A stretch of 64,000 nt of DNA from Anisus vortex (taxonomy: Eukaryota > Mollusca > Gastropoda > Planorbidae): contig OX421499.1 of the NCBI GenBank assembly GCA_949126835.1, forward strand, positions 4,232,553 through 4,296,552, given 5' to 3'. Under the pieces are notes generated by a model that searched no databases, had not been told where the DNA came from, and saw only the letters and a program-made list of their open reading frames with translations. Positions 11,151-20,403 of the stretch are shown here, piece by piece; the first letter of the stretch is position 1; each line of letters begins with the position of its first letter. The translations under genes and the position numbers were made by a program.

Positions 11151-12177
11151 TAAGTCACCTCAAAAGTCTAATCTTTTTTTCTTCTTTTCATGACATTCAC
11201 TGAGATTGTCAGGTGTAGGCCAACAGATCACCTGTTGGTGTCATTTCCCTCCCCCACACCTCTCCCTGACAGTTGTTATGGACTGACAAGGGAGGAGGGG
11301 AGGCCTTTTTTGTTGAAGGGGGATTGGGGCACGATTGACCGAAGAGTTGACTTGGGAAAAGTAAGGGGGGGGGAGGAGATAGTGCGATGGATCTGGTCAG
11401 TAGGCCTACAGAGCAGCGTAGCACCCCCCCACCTCTTCATCTCCGATCCCCAGGGTGGGGGTCAAGTATGAAATCGATCTCCGTGGGCGCTTAATTGGAA
11501 ATGGAGAGTCGGGGGCGAACAGGTAAGAAAAGAATGTTGGGGTTAGTTCAATGAAGCATTAACGTAAAAAGTAGATCAGGCTGTTTAATAGTAAGGGTGT
11601 CGGATAATATGTGATGGAATAGGGAGAGGGGACAGAGAGGATAACACATGTCTTCTTTGCCCCCCTCCTCCCTCACCTCCAACTCATCCTCCTCCCACCC
11701 ACCCACGCACACCCACAAGGACACTTACAGGGCTCACACTCATAACCGTTGTCGACCGACCCCCCCCCTCTCCCCCCTTCCGTCCGATTAAATTAGTTTA
11801 TGGCGTAACCGCTCCGTCGTCCGTGTGCCATTGTCACGCGCTGTGACGGCCGCCGCCGGACAATCCACTTGACGTGACACCTGATGGAATGACACTGACA
11901 GTGCACCATGGCGTGACAGTAATAATAATCCGCCCCCCCCCCTTCCATTATTTTTTTTGTCTTAACCATGTTACGGCAATACGGCGACAAGAGAGGTAAC
12001 CAACTTTTTATTATGTTTTGTTAGTTTTCTAACCGTTCGCTTCATCGGTGACATTATCTGGGAGGGGGGGGAGGAGACTGGAGGCCAGGGTGAATGGGGC
12101 GTGAAGTTAGTAAAGTAATCCTTTCAGTTCATTTCATTCCATTAAGTCTAGTACAAAAAAAGGTTTATTTCTGTTTA
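11151..12177. other. Unassigned DNA with G and C runs
   Basis: Contains long G and C tracts around 11360, 11425, 11760, 11930 and 12062, and TAGGCCTA at 11401. The moderately complex part at 11800-11900 (GACGGCCGCCGCCGGACAAT) could be conserved non-coding DNA, but I recognise nothing. Confidence 0.45.
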
Positions 12178-12435
12178 TAATAATAATAATAATGCTTATA
12201 TAGCACATATCCCGTTGAGGACAGTTCTATGCGCTGACGACAGTTACAGACAGAGTACAGACAACGAAGAACAGACGAAAATGTATATATTATGTCCAGT
12301 AGGCTACTGGAATCGGTGAGTCTTCAGCCGGCTCTTGAAGGTGACGAAGCTAGGGCTCCGGCGAAGCTGGAGTGGGAGGGGATTCCAGGCGGACGGTCCC
12401 GCGTAGGAGAATGCACGTTGGCCAGAATAGACGTC
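12178..12435 (-). mobile_element. LINE B 3' fragment
   Basis: The minus strand encodes GQRAFSYAGPSAWNPLPLQL and RRSPSFVTFKSRLKTHRF, closely similar to the 4.1 kb copy. The 3' UTR ends in (TTA)n at 12178-12193. It is 5'-truncated at about 12435, where a short reverse SINE-like piece (ACGGCATAC..GATTGTGTGGCCAG) begins. Confidence 0.85.
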
Positions 12436-12624
12436 TGTTATCACGGCATACAGTTGGATTGTGTGGCCAGTCGATACATTTTCAAAGATAACTTTAAGAA
12501 ACCATGAACCTGCACCAATGCGTGATGACACATCAATACTCTTGGCTTGGATTGCATCCACGTTGATCCATTGAAGAAGGATGAATAAGGGCCAAAAGCA
12601 ATGCTATAAACTATTAACGTAGGT

Positions 12625-12870
12625 TTCGTGGGTTAAGGGACATCGCGCTCGACTGTGATACCGAAGGTTCTGTGTTCGAATCCAGCTAGGATTTATTCCC
12701 TGGTCTGGAGAATGACTATGAGTCTACCCAACTCTGATGGCTACTGAAAATTAGTTTGGTGACAATTAAAGGCGGCTTAGTGAATGTGTAGCCTACATGT
12801 TGATTTGTGCTGGTCACATATGTTGTAAGTAAAAAAAAAAGAAAGTAAAGTATCTCGTCTGACCAAATTA
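12625..12870 (+). mobile_element. Degenerate SINE
   Basis: The head is shortened (GGACATCGCGCTCGACTGTG, GTGTTCGAATCCAGCTAGG). The core CTACCCAACTCTGATGG is followed by AATTAAAGGCGGCTTAG. The 3' end is disturbed by an A-run and by what seems to be a reversed tail (AAAGTAAAGTATCTCGTCTG). Confidence 0.75.
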
Positions 12871-13099
12871 TCAGTAGTGAAGCCTTTACTGTCCCCACAA
12901 CTATTCTGCAAAGGCCATTATCTTTTGAATTCAAATTCATTTATCATATCCATGACTATGACAGCAGTATGTAAAGAAATACATAAATAAAAATATAGTT
13001 TAAAATGTATATTTTATATTTAGGCCTATATATATTTTATTTTTTATATTTAAGTATATTTAATCCGTTACCAATACCATTCGATAATATATCTATCTA

Positions 13100-13103
13100 T
13101 TTA

Positions 13104-13160
<57 letters not shown>
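13100..13160. repeat. (CT)n(AT)n microsatellite
   Basis: A CT tract passes directly into an AT tract of about 14 repeats and ends in a TAGGCCCTA word. The surrounding 12871-13805 holds no gene that I recognise, only AT-rich DNA and a CT-rich stretch at 13590-13800. Confidence 0.85.
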
Positions 13161-13161
<1 letters not shown>

Positions 13162-13805
13162 CCCTAAATGTATTCCATTTTAAATAAGGACAAAGTCGTT
13201 TTGAAAGATTGTCGTATACCATTTTACTATCATGGTTAACTTTTGGATATCCGGTTACAGATGCTAACCAGTTTGGCCGACTTTCTCCTTGAATTTGTAT
13301 TTTATTTTTTTATATTTTTCGATCCGCTATATAATATTATTGTATAAGTATAAGCTTGGTGGTGGTTGTGCCAAGAATGTGAGGAGGATACGCCGCTGTT
13401 TTTTTTTTAGTTTACTTGGAGGACCTGATAAAACATTTACTTTTCGTTCCTTTTTTTTTTCTTTCTTTTTTGTTCAATCTGTCGAAATGTTGTAATACAA
13501 GACACCAGCGAGTGAAATGTGTAATCGTTTTGTCGAGGTGTCGAATTTCTTGAGACAGCATGTTATAGGGGAGTAATGACTTTAGCAAACATTTACTCTC
13601 TCCCCCCTAACCCCCTCCCCACTCTCTATCTCTCTGTGTCTCTCTCCTCATCTCTACTTAACCTCTTTCTCCCTCCTCTCTATCTCTTTATATTGGCATT
13701 TCTCTCTCACGCACCGTGTGAGGTTTTTCTCCAAATTGGTGGGTGGCTCCAGCGTTTCATTTATTATCTCTCTTTCTCCCTCTCTCTCTCTTTTTGGGTT
13801 GCCCT

Positions 13806-14022
13806 TGTCTGTTGGCCACGGCATACTAGGGATTGTGTGGCCAGAACAATATTCACCCGCTTTACTTTAGGCCTACCCGATACTAAAGTCAGGTACCCAT
13901 CGGAGCTGGGTAGACTGTCAATGACACCCTCCAGACCTGGGAACGAATCCTAGCCTTCACCAGGATTCTAGGACCTACGGTACGCCAGTCGAACGCGCTG
14001 CCTGCTCGACCACCGTGGCCGC
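13806..14022 (-). mobile_element. SINE lacking its tail
   Basis: Reverse SINE from the GGCCACGGCATACTAGGG block to the head (CGAACGCGCTGCC..ACCACCGTGGCCG). The consensus CTTTACTTTACCCC is interrupted by a 6-bp GGCCTA after the final TA at 13868-13875. Confidence 0.9.
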
Positions 14023-14343
14023 TGGTCATATTTCGAACCTCTTCCCATATAAGTCACTTGGTTTTGTTTGTTTGTTGTTTGTTTGTTGTTTGTTTATTGA
14101 ATAAAAAGTTATGGTTAGGATTAAGAGTTCGGTTAGGGTCAGTACACGTGTTAAGTGTAAAACAAAAAGTGGGTCTAGGTTGTTTCGGTTTATTTTCAGG
14201 TAAATAGGTAGGTCTACACATGTCGGTTGGAAAATGAAAACTAGCAGCATCAGCTTCTAAAATATCGAAACTGAGAAGGAAATAACGAATTCGGCATTAA
14301 CATTGGCGCTGATAGAAGAATAGAGAGAAAATATTGCCTACAG

Positions 14344-14524
14344 CAGGGATCTTGGCACGCATAGCAATTTTCAATAACACGCGGATGACCCACGCAAAAT
14401 CAATTTAAAGTCTCTTCTAGAAGAAACTGAGTTCTAGAACAGGATGATTTTCAAACTGTTGGCACTCTAAATGAATTATAAATCTTACTTTGGCACACAA
14501 TTATCAAAAGGTTGCCGACCCATA
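14344..14524. mobile_element. hAT MITE with perfect 8-bp target duplication
   Basis: A 181-bp element from CAGGGATCTTGGCACGC to AAAGGTTGCCGACCCATA. It is flanked on both sides by GCCTACAG (14336-14343 and 14525-14532). The interior has the family's TTTAAAGTCTCTTCTAGAAG and TTTGGCACAC. It is non-coding and needs transposase from a hAT element such as the 39.7 kb relic's family. Confidence 0.9.
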
Positions 14525-14582
14525 GCCTACAGCATGCCCAAGCACGCCGATTACGCTGCAATCCATGCCACGATTTTTTTTT

Positions 14583-14757
14583 CAGACCTGGCACGCAGAG
14601 CAGTTTTTAAAATGGCACGCGGAAGACCCCTGAAAAGGCATATGCCTATCAAGTTTCTTCTGCAAGAAAATTATTTGGTGGAGCATGTTGACTTTTGGAC
14701 TAAGTGAATTAGAATGAACACTTTGTCACACTATCGTCAAACAGTTGCAGACCCCAG
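14583..14757. mobile_element. Degenerate hAT MITE
   Basis: Begins CAGACCTGGCACGCAGAG, continues with AATGGCACGCGGAAGACC and the TTCTTCTGCAAGAA variant, and ends CAGTTGCAGACCCCAG. It lies 50 bp after a better copy. No clear target duplication remains. Confidence 0.65.
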
Positions 14758-14934
14758 TTTTAGATTACTTTAGATTACCTTAGTAGAGAATGGGACACAC
14801 ACTCATCATCATCATCTGTCTTTTGGGCTCCTTGTGGAACATAGGGCCTCTTTCAAAGCACGCCACTCTCCACAGTCTCTTGCCACACATGGATATCAAT
14901 ATAATATTGGATATTAGGCTAATAGATAAATTGA

Positions 14935-15150
14935 TAAATAAATAGACAGATAGATAATTGATAGGTAAATAGATGAATAGATAGATATATACTCAATGGA
15001 TAGATTGATAAATAGATATGTTAGTTCATTGATGTATAGATAGATAAATAGATAGATCGATAGACTGAAGGATAGTTAGAAAGATAAATAATTAGCTAGA
15101 AAGATATACAAAAAGATAGAAAGACAGACGGATAGAAAGTTAGATATAGA
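14935..15150. repeat. Degenerate (GATA)n tract
   Basis: Irregular TAGATAGATAAATAGA words with substitutions, ending where the LINE C fragment begins. Confidence 0.8.
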
Positions 15151-15154
15151 AAGT

Positions 15155-15450
15155 TAGATATCTCAAGGCATGAGCCATCTAGGGAACTGCGATCTTCAAC
15201 ACAGTCACTCCTCAAAACTCCTGGTTTGGATGGACACAGATAGAAGTAGGCCTACCTGAGAGTGCGCTCATTTGAGTCAATGGCGCCTTCTTTATGGAAC
15301 TGTCTATCTCAGACACTGAGAGAATCTGGGACAAGAGCAACTTTGGCTAATACATCTGCCACTGCAAATCACACCAAGAGCGCACTGATCATGCTAATTT
15401 AATAGCATGGATAGAAGCGCTATAGAAATGCCCATTCTTATTCTTATTCT
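15155..15450 (+). mobile_element. LINE C 3' end
   Basis: A decayed frame reads VRSFESMAPSLWNCLS, then LRESGTRATLANTS, which matches the usual non-LTR RT C-terminus. The 3' UTR carries CCAAGAGCGCACTGA and AGAAGCGCTATAGAAATGCC and ends in a (TTCTTA)n tail. The tail motif recurs at 36.1 kb. TAGGCCTA sits at 15247 in the coding relic. Confidence 0.75.
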
Positions 15451-15460
15451 TATAGGCCTA

Positions 15461-15506
15461 AATAGATAGATAGATTGATATTTAGATAGATAGATAGATA
15501 GATAGT

Positions 15507-15537
<31 letters not shown>

Positions 15538-15625
15538 TTAGATAGATAGATAGTTCGATAGATAGATAGTTAAATAGATAAATAAATAGAAATAAAGATA
15601 GTTAAATAAAATAGATAGATAGCTT
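15461..15625. repeat. (GATA)n microsatellite
   Basis: A long run of TAGATAGATAGA with occasional TAGT and AAATA variants, directly after the LINE C tail. Confidence 0.9.
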
Positions 15626-16186
15626 CCACCAAAATCCCACACTGAATGGAAGCGCTGTTGTCCATTAAGAGCCACCGGTGTGTCTCTATCGGGAATTCGT
15701 ACATTTACTTCTTGACACCCCGCGAGCCAGCGAGCGAGAGGTGTCACGAGAATTAGGAAATAGAAAACAACCGTGAAAACACCGAGGGCGACCGGCAGAG
15801 TCGGCAACACGGATCCGGTTGTGATTGCGGAGATAAATTAGGATCAAACCTGACACATTGGACGCCAGGGGGGCCGGCGAAGACAGGACGTGTGCCAGTG
15901 GAGGGAGGGTATGTAGTGGGGCGGTTGGGGGGGGGGGTGGAAGGTAAAGGAAGAGTCTGTTGGACCGGAAATGTTTTCGAGTAACCTTTTGTTTGCATTC
16001 TCGCTCATGCTTTGACTGTTGTTTTATTTGGCCACTTACAATATAGTCTCGCCATGGTACCAATCATTTGGCAAGTCGAAAATTACAAAAGAAAGGGGGA
16101 AAATTGTGTGTGTGTTGGGGGGAGGGGGATTCTAAGGAAAACAAATGAAAACATCAACAAACTTATTTATCTAGGTTATGACACAA
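15626..16186. other. Unassigned moderately complex DNA
   Basis: 15640-15900 is of balanced composition and could be conserved non-coding DNA. Overlapping frames show no domain. A G-run lies at 15927. Confidence 0.4.
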
Positions 16187-16377
16187 GACACGGTGGCCTA
16201 TCGGAAGCGCAACCTTATTGCACATTCCCGAGGTTTCGGGTTCGAATCCGCTTTACACAAACCACGAAAACCAGCAGCTTAAAATGGAGTAAACCACAAA
16301 TCAAAATTCAGGACTAGACTCAAAAAAACACGCGTAAATCTTTCGTTATAGAAGGAGCGTCTGTAACGTGTAAGATA
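16187..16377 (+). mobile_element. tRNA-like head joined to LINE A 3' end
   Basis: 16187-16253 is a SINE-type head (GACACGGTGGCC, GGTTTCGGGTTCGAATCC). It is followed at once by LINE A terminal sequence (AAACCACGAAAACCAG, GGACTAGACTC, TATAGAAGGAGCGTCTGTAA, TAAGATAA). The normal SINE core is absent. This is the classical layout of a SINE that borrows the tail of its partner LINE, but chance side-by-side insertion is possible from one copy. Confidence 0.6.
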
Positions 16378-16494
16378 AACTACGTATATGCATTATTCTT
16401 ATACTCTTAATATTCTCTACTTTAGCGCAACACCCCATTTCATGTCCCGTTACGCGTTTACTTGCAACAAAAGCAGTAGGCTAAATAGATAGAT

Positions 16495-16676
16495 ATAATT
16501 TTCTTACCGAGTGGTATTCGGGCATGGAATGGGTTGCCTGAACAAACCAGGAAAACCAGTAACTTAACATCATTTAAAACATTAATAAAAATGCAAGACT
16601 AGACTCGGACCACGGATGAGCGTAGGACGCAATAATATTCTCTATAGAAGGAGCGTCTGTAATGTATAAGATAAGT
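16495..16676 (+). mobile_element. LINE A 3' end
   Basis: Encodes the LINE A RT C-terminus: SGIRAWNGLPEQTRKTSNLT, then SFKTLIKMQD and a stop. The UTR has CGGATGAGCGTAGGACGCAA and ends in the GTCTGTAATGTATAAGATAAG tail. It is 5'-truncated and orientation-matched to the chimera 120 bp upstream. Confidence 0.85.
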
Positions 16677-16905
16677 AAATTGTTAGAAATTTGGCAAAAA
16701 GGATCAAGCCCGTATTATGTATATTAAAAAGTTTGATATTTATAAAAAATATACTTGCATATTTATTTATTTATTTTTTCCATTTCTAATTTGTAACTAT
16801 TTGAGTGGATATAATTTGCCTAAGCCAAATTGTGCCGAAAATCTGGATATTCAGGCCGAGGCGAATGCCCATTGCCATTTCCTGTTAGGCCCTAGAAAGA
16901 CGAGC

Positions 16906-17121
16906 AAGCTAGTAGGGCTAAACAAGCTAGTAGGGCTAAACAAGCTAGTAGGGCTAAACAAGCTAGTAGGGCTAAACAAGCTAGTAGGGCTAAACAAGCT
17001 AGTAGGGCTAAACAAGCTAGTAGGGCTAAACAAGCTAGTAGGGCTAAACAAGCTAGTAGGGCTAAACAAGCTAGTAGGGCTAAACAAGCTAGTAGGGCTA
17101 AACAAGCAAGTAGGGCTAAAC
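16906..17121. repeat. 18-bp tandem array, 12 units
   Basis: Twelve units of AAGCTAGTAGGGCTAAAC, identical except the last (AAGCAAGT). Because 18 is a multiple of three, a hexapeptide (KLVGLN) frame stays open on the plus strand and a matching one on the minus strand. I do not regard either as a gene. The near-perfect identity suggests recent growth. Confidence 0.95.
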
Positions 17122-17240
17122 AAGTTGTTTTTTTTTTTAAAGCCTATTCAATTTCAAAATTTAATGCACCAAAAGTCGATTGAGGCGTTTCGCAACATTT
17201 CTTTACATAGTATCGGAGAAACTGATCAGGCAATCTAGCT

Positions 17241-17428
17241 CAGGGATCGGCAACCTTTTGATACTAGTGTGCCAAAGTATGATTTCTAATTCATTCAGCG
17301 CGCCAACAATCTAGAAATCATACTGCTCTGGCAAACCTATTTTTTCTGAAAGAATTTTTAATTGACTTTTTGGGGATCTTTCGCGTGCCAAGTTTGGCAC
17401 ACGTGCCATGGGTTGCCGCCAACCGCTG
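17241..17428. mobile_element. hAT MITE
   Basis: 188 bp, from CAGGGATCGGCAACC to GGTTGCCGCCAACCGCTG. Target duplications ATCTAGCT/ATCTACCT match at 7 of 8 positions. The interior shows TGTGCCAAAGTATGATTTCT and GTGCCAAGTTTGGCACAC. Confidence 0.9.
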
Positions 17429-17751
17429 ATCTACCTATGGAAGTTAAAACTTGTTTTTGCCCCAAAAAATGTATCTTTTATTATATAGTATTTCGCTAAG
17501 CTCTTAACTACCAGGAAACTGATTATACTATCTGTGTTTATAATATAAGTTATTTGTTATTGAACTTTTAAAAAGGAAAATCTGCTGTAAATAAATTTAA
17601 CATCAGCTCAAATATTCCATCGGTAATAGAGTAGGGCCTAAATGGAATGGTGGATAGATTCTTTAATTCCATTATTAATCTATACATTTGTTTTTTGACT
17701 CAATCTTTCTAAAATTTTTATATGGTTTACATCAAATTCATTTATGATAAA
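17429..17751. other. AT-rich unassigned DNA
   Basis: Nothing recognisable except a TAGGGCCTA word near 17633, a variant of the recurrent TAGGCCTA palindrome. Confidence 0.5.
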
Positions 17752-18108
17752 GTGCAAGACGGAAGATAACAACACCAAAAGTGCAAGATGGAAGATAACA
17801 ACACCAAAAGTGCAAGACGGGAGATAACAACACCAAAAGTGCAAGATGGAAGATAACAACACCAAAAGTGCAGATGGAAGATAACAACACCAAAAGTGCA
17901 AGATGGAAGATAACAACACCAAAAGTGCAAGACGGGAGATAACAACACCAAAAGTGCAAGATGGAAGATAACAACACCAAAAGTGCAAGATGGAAGATAA
18001 CAACACCAAAAGTGCAAGATGGAAGATAACAACACCAAAAGTGCAAGATGGAAGATAACAACACCAAAAGTGCAAGATGGAAGATAACAACACCAAAAGT
18101 GCAAGATG
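17752..18108. repeat. 29-bp tandem array, about 12 units
   Basis: The unit contains GTGCAAGATGGAAGATAACA followed by ACACCAAAA. Units with GACGGGAG or GACGGAAG alternate with the majority form. One unit lost a base (GTGCAGATGG near 17870). Long minus-strand frames here are repeat translations in all three phases, since 29 is not a multiple of three. Confidence 0.95.
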
Positions 18109-18580
18109 GGATAGAGCAACAAAAAACCCAGAAAGTAACTAAGGGATTGTGTGGGAAAGGCTGGAGCCCAGCTACCATTAATCTTTGTTGTTGTTTTGAA
18201 TATAATTCCAACAAATTGTTGTCAGACCATGACCTCCCCCCCCTCTCTCTCTTCCCCCCCCCCTTCCTTAACTCCCATCCTCCCAAGGACCAGGTCTAAT
18301 GTGAAACAAGAAAGAAAAGAAAAGACTGAATTAGTCGTCATTTCTTGTTAATGACCTTTTAAAGAAAAATTTGTAAAATCTAAAAACACTAACAAAGCTA
18401 ATAGAGAACTCATTATCTGTGAGTCGCCCCCAACCCCCCCCCCTGCCGCCCCCCCCCCCCTACACCCCCCGCCCCCCCCCCCCATCCTATCTTTGTTTTT
18501 CTTAATGACGTCATCGTATAGTGCGTAAAATTGTCTCGCATTTGTCTCTCTCTCTCTCTCTTGATCTGTGATGTTTGTTG
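18109..18580. other. Unassigned DNA with long C runs
   Basis: C tracts at 18236-18265 and 18425-18482. No gene is visible. Confidence 0.5.
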
Positions 18581-18592
18581 GGTTTATGGTGG

Positions 18593-18685
18593 CGTGGGGG
18601 TGAGAGTGTTGGGGTGTCGGGGTGGGACGGGGTGGGACGGGGCGGGAGGGGTGGGACGGGGCGGGAGGGGTTGGGGTGAGTTCTG
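18593..18685 (+). repeat. G-rich block with G-quadruplex potential
   Basis: A dense series of G3-G5 runs separated by 1-4 bases, with GGGGTGGGACGGGGTGGGAC and GGGGCGGGAGGGGTGGGAC forming short direct repeats. It fits the simple G3+N1-7 rule many times over on the plus strand. Biological use is unknown. Confidence 0.7.
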
Positions 18686-18766
18686 GGCGAGCTGCAGGTG
18701 CGAGCAAGTAAATGGAAGCGCCGAACAGTTCGTTGAGAATTTAACACCAAATTAAAATAAATAAAG

Positions 18767-18769
<3 letters not shown>

Positions 18770-18805
<36 letters not shown>
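18770..18805. repeat. (GA)n microsatellite
   Basis: About 17 uninterrupted GA dinucleotides. Confidence 0.9.
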
Positions 18806-18813
<8 letters not shown>

Positions 18814-18889
18814 AAATGTAATGAAGCACGGAGTCAGTGTGTGTAGAGATAGACAGAAAGAGAAAGTGTGCATCTGTGTTTGTGCGTAT

Positions 18890-19160
18890 GTGTGTTTGTG
18901 TTTATGTGATTATTTTTTGTATGCATGTGTTTATGTGTGTATGTGTTTTTTGTGTTGATATGTGTATTTTTGTATGTGTGTATGTGTTTTTGTGTTGATA
19001 TGTGTATTTTTGTATGTGTGTATGTGTTTTTTGTGTTGATATGTGTATTTTTGTATGTGTGTATGTGTTTTTTGTGTTTATTTGTGTAGGCCTATGCGTG
19101 AATGTGTGAATGTGTGTGTAGGCTATGTGTTTCTGTGTATTTGTGTATGTGTCTACGTGT
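18890..19160. repeat. TG-rich repeat of about 39 bp
   Basis: Three good copies of GTGTATGTGTTTTTTGTGTT followed by GATATGTGTATTTTTGTAT, grading into irregular TGTG words. TAGGCCTA interrupts the pattern at 19087 and again at 19162. Confidence 0.85.
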
Positions 19161-19329
19161 GTAGGCCTATCTGTATTTTTCTGTTTGGTTGTCTGTGTGA
19201 ATGCCAAAATGTAGTGAAAAGCGAAAGATACAAACTATAAAGGATTCTATCATCCACCCAACTAATTGGAAATGATAGAAAATCCCCCCCCCCCCCCACA
19301 CACACACAGAAAAACGGGAATGAAATAAA

Positions 19330-19735
19330 GAGACCGGAAGAAATAGTGAGGTGGGGGGGGGAAGAGAGCATAAGGTAGAGAGTAGAGAATACAAGAAATG
19401 AAAGATAGAAAGAAATAGTTAGAGAGAACGTGAAAATATTGAACTATAAGTAAGAGGGGAAAAAATAGAGAAAGAGATATAGAACAAAAAGATAGAATAC
19501 AGAGAGTGAAAGATGGAAAGAAGGAAAGAAAGAAATCTGACGATATTTGAGCAATAGAAAAAGATAGAAAAGGAATTGAGTTTATAGAGCGAAGAAGGTA
19601 GGAGAGAAAGAGACAGAAAGAGGGAGTGAAAAAGGAACTGGAAAAAAGAACAAGAGAGTGAGAAAGAGAGAGAGAAAGAGAGAGAGAAAGAGAGTTACTA
19701 CGAGTAGAGAGATATATATATAATGAAAAAAAAGG
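19330..19735. repeat. Purine-rich low-complexity region
   Basis: Irregular GA/AGA/GAAA words with a few interruptions. G and C homopolymers lie just before (19284-19297 and 19352-19360). Confidence 0.75.
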
Positions 19736-20091
19736 GTGTTAAGAAAGTCTTAGAAGATTTGTAGAAATTAGCTAGCGAAGGGGCGTAACCCGAGCATATG
19801 GGGGTGGGATCGGGTTCTGGAAGGAGAAGACCGTGTGATGGGGAGCGAGGGAACCGCCAGCGCCGCAGTTGTTGAAGGAATTTTCACGGAAATCAATATC
19901 GCCTGCACGTGCGCGCACCGAGGTCTCGTTTCCGTTACCTTATTACTTGTGCTGCTCACCTCTGAGAGACTCCCCGCCCTGCTCTCTATACAGCAGCTTT
20001 TGGTTTACAATATCGGTATATAGTATAAAATATAAAAGTATATTTATATATTATTATTATTTTTAAGTTGACTGTGTGTCAATTTTGATGA
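19736..20091. other. Unassigned balanced-composition DNA
   Basis: 19770-19990 is GC-balanced and not repetitive by eye (ACGTGCGCGCACCGAGG at about 19906). It may be conserved non-coding or a decayed exon. No domain is visible in any frame. Confidence 0.35.
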
Positions 20092-20215
20092 CCATTGGTT
20101 AATATAAAGAAACGTGACTTTACACTCTAATATTTTACTGTCCCATCTTTTAAAAAGAGGTGTCCTCTGTAGTATAATGGTTAGAATCTTATGCCGATGA
20201 CTTGGGTTCGATTAG
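20092..20215 (+). pseudogene. tRNA-Asp-like unit with conserved upstream block, truncated
   Basis: 20160-20214 (TCCTCTGTAGTATAATGGTT, then CTTGGGTTCGATT) resembles the first part and T-arm of tRNA-Asp, with an A-box and B-box, but the anticodon arm is collapsed and the 3' acceptor strand is missing. The next MITE starts right after the T-loop. The upstream block at 20092-20123 is nearly the same as that before the other tRNA-like unit at 44.2 kb. Confidence 0.5.
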
Positions 20216-20217
20216 GC

Positions 20218-20403
20218 CAACCCGTAGGCAAGTTGTTTTAAACATTGTATGTCAAAGTAGGATCTCTCATTCAATCAGCCCGGCAACAGCCTAAAAGTCA
20301 TCCTCTTCTAGCAGTAAATCTCTTGAAGAAAGGACTTACACTGCCTTTTGGAAATTGCTTTGCCTGCCAAGTCTGGCACGGTGCCGTAAGTTGCTGACCG
20401 CTG
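20218..20403. mobile_element. hAT MITE in the tRNA-like unit
   Basis: Interior hallmarks are GTCAAAGTAGGATCTCTCAT, GTCATCCTCTTCTAG and GCCAAGTCTGGCACG. It ends in TAAGTTGCTGACCGCTG. The left terminal repeat is diverged (CAACCCGTAGGCAAG) and no clear target duplication is left. Confidence 0.7.

Noticed and set aside
14471..14707. 78-codon plus-strand frame
   Set aside because: It runs across two hAT MITEs and is therefore accidental.
16717..17238. 173-codon frame containing KLVGLN repeats
   Set aside because: The repeat part is an 18-bp array open on both strands. The short unique flanks have no domain.
17738..18286. Overlapping long frames through the 29-bp array
   Set aside because: The same repeat is open in several phases, which shows that openness follows from the unit sequence.
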